A stretch of DNA of 64,000 bases, taken from contig DYMU01000004.1 in the NCBI GenBank assembly GCA_020721445.1, positions 62,001 to 126,000 of the forward strand, written 5' to 3'. The translations under genes and the position numbers were made by a program. Source of the stretch: Gemmobacter nectariphilus. GTDB lineage: Bacteria > Pseudomonadota > Alphaproteobacteria > Rhodobacterales > Rhodobacteraceae. Of this stretch, positions 63,007-64,000 are shown piece by piece. Position 1 is the first letter of the stretch; each line of letters begins with the position of its first letter. The notes below the pieces were generated by a model, which did not search any database, was not told the DNA's origin, and saw only the letters and a program-made list of their open reading frames with translations.

Positions 63007-64000
63007 GTGGTTCAGCGCGCTTTGGGGTCCACGACTTGGGATCGGCTGATGCGTTTGCGCCGCGCCCGGCGGGTGCAGACGGTCACGGCCTTTGGTCTGG
63101 TGGTGCTGGGTCCGGTGCTGGCGGCGGCCACCTTCCTGACCTTGGGTCCGTTCAACCAAGGCTCGAACAGCCCGTCGTTGCGGCTGATCCTGCTGGCCGA
63201 TGTGGTTTATATTCTGGTGGTGGCGGCCTTGGTGCTGGCGCGGGTGGCGCGGCTGGTGTCGGACCGGCGCAGCCAATCGGCAGGCTCGCGCCTGCACATG
63301 CGGCTGTCGGGGGTGTTTGCGCTGGTGGCGCTGGTGCCCACGGTGCTGGTCGCGGTGTTTGCGGTCCTGACGGTGAACATCGGGCTGGAGGGCTGGTTTT
63401 CCGAACGGGTGCGATCGGTTGTCGGCACCTCGCTGTCGGCAGCCGAAGCTTATGAACGCCAAAGCCGTGAGGATCTGCTGGAAGATGCCAATGCCCTTGC
63501 CGCCTATCTGAACGTCGCCAAGCAATCGACGTTTTTCCTGCGCGACGATCAGTTGCGCCCGCTGTTGACCCAAGGCCAGGCGGCCGTGCAGCGCGGCCTG
63601 AAGGAAGCCTTCCTGATCGACGGCAGCGGCACCTTGATGACGCGGGGCGAACGGTCGTATCTGTTCGACTTCGAACAGCCGACGCCGGAGCAGTTGGACC
63701 TTGCGCGCACCGCCGGTCCGCAGGTGGTGGAAGACTGGGCCAACAACGAATTTCGCGCACTGGTGCACCTTGAGGCGTTTGCCGACCGCTATCTGTTCGT
63801 CAGCCGCGAGGTGGATGGCAACCTGTTGTCGCTGCTGGACGACACCCAGGAAACCGTGCGGCTGTACAACCAGCTTGAGGCCGATCGGGGCCGGGTGCTG
63901 TTCAACTTTGGCCTGATCTATCTTGGCTTTGCCATCATCCTGATTCTGGCCGCAATCTGGCTGGGCCTGTGGTTTGCCGAACGGCTGTCGCGTCCGGTGG
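63007..64000 (+). CDS. ntrY: Sensor kinase NtrY, N-terminal part (runs off the window)
   Basis: 331 codons are visible, all open. The first in-frame start after the stop at 63001 is GTG 63007; the ATG at 63049 gives MRLRRARRVQTVTAFGLVVL and is also good. Membrane helices lie near residues 30-50, 64-84 and 105-130, then a periplasmic sensor-like stretch (for example SAAEAYERQSREDLLEDANA), and a fourth helix near the window end (LFNFGLIYLGFAIILILAAI). The HAMP, PAS and kinase domains lie outside. Together with NtrX it forms the second nitrogen two-component pair downstream of ntrBC. Confidence 0.9.
   Translation, partial: MVQRALGSTTWDRLMRLRRARRVQTVTAFGLVVLGPVLAAATFLTLGPFNQGSNSPSLRLILLADVVYILVVAALVLARVARLVSDRRSQSAGSRLHMRLSGVFALVALVPTVLVAVFAVLTVNIGLEGWFSERVRSVVGTSLSAAEAYERQSREDLLEDANALAAYLNVAKQSTFFLRDDQLRPLLTQGQAAVQRGLKEAFLIDGSGTLMTRGERSYLFDFEQPTPEQLDLARTAGPQVVEDWANNEFRALVHLEAFADRYLFVSREVDGNLLSLLDDTQETVRLYNQLEADRGRVLFNFGLIYLGFAIILILAAIWLGLWFAERLSRPV

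Overview
The window is a GC-rich (roughly two thirds G+C), densely coding stretch of alphaproteobacterial chromosome. Everything recognisable points to the family Rhodobacteraceae (Rhodobacterales): a fused ispDF gene, the dusB(nifR3)-ntrB-ntrC-ntrY order, an NtrC lacking the sigma-54 contact loop, DUF6456/DUF6477 proteins, an argS-SPOR-nagZ-scpA-scpB operon, and a RamA-like corrinoid activator near a free-standing methyltetrahydrofolate methyltransferase. There is no rRNA, prophage, transposase, CRISPR array or defence island. The species cannot be named from this sequence.

Layout. 1-4.5 kb: end of argS, then an operon for a SPOR protein, NagZ, ScpA, ScpB and a 70-aa protein. 4.6-9.1 kb: an HNH protein, then zwf-pgl-pgi, closed by a strong terminator. 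9.1-11.7 kb: a RidA protein, tRNA-Gly(CCC), a secreted fasciclin protein, and an anti-sigma/ECF sigma pair. 11.8-16.5 kb: a leftward one-carbon/corrinoid cluster (RamA-like activator, small protein, pterin-binding methyltransferase, MetF-like reductase, small 'virulence factor' family protein) with an unusual array of palindromes. 16.8-24.6 kb: Ppx/GppA, RlmE, a divergent pair of envelope enzymes (DUF882 and an L,D-transpeptidase), lpxD with its own ACP and ketoacyl synthase, and an IalB-like protein. 25-34 kb: HerA-like ATPase, a corC-xerD-unknown-small-protein operon, aroK-aroB, tRNA-Gln(TTG), and a BaiN-like flavoprotein.

34-44 kb: lysine-2,3-aminomutase-like enzyme with a lytic transglycosylase lipoprotein, capsule-export KpsE/KpsT-like genes, an atypical NhaA, TetR-PPK2, a hydrolase, metA, a secreted protein and a P-loop protein. 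44.8-52 kb: two FadL-type outer-membrane barrels flanking a DMT transporter, an ABM-domain protein and guaA, then an MttB-family methyltransferase. 52-64 kb: DUF6477, DUF6456 (with a DnaA box and CtrA-like motifs upstream), lipA, a COQ10-like protein, hpt with a 57-aa membrane protein, a dihaem cytochrome, cinA-pgpA-ispDF, and dusB-ntrB-ntrC-ntrY, the last cut by the window end.

Most genes are ordinary housekeeping. The items most worth a second look are: five evenly placed palindromes with a shared CTGCG core upstream of the corrinoid activator; the corrinoid/one-carbon genes, which lack a corrinoid-binding partner here; a promoter-terminator pair that could define a small RNA upstream of ialB; a DnaA box plus CtrA-like motifs before DUF6456; a dispersed intergenic repeat present four times; and sequence-level specialisations of NtrC, MetA and NhaA. 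I found no convincing wholly new system.
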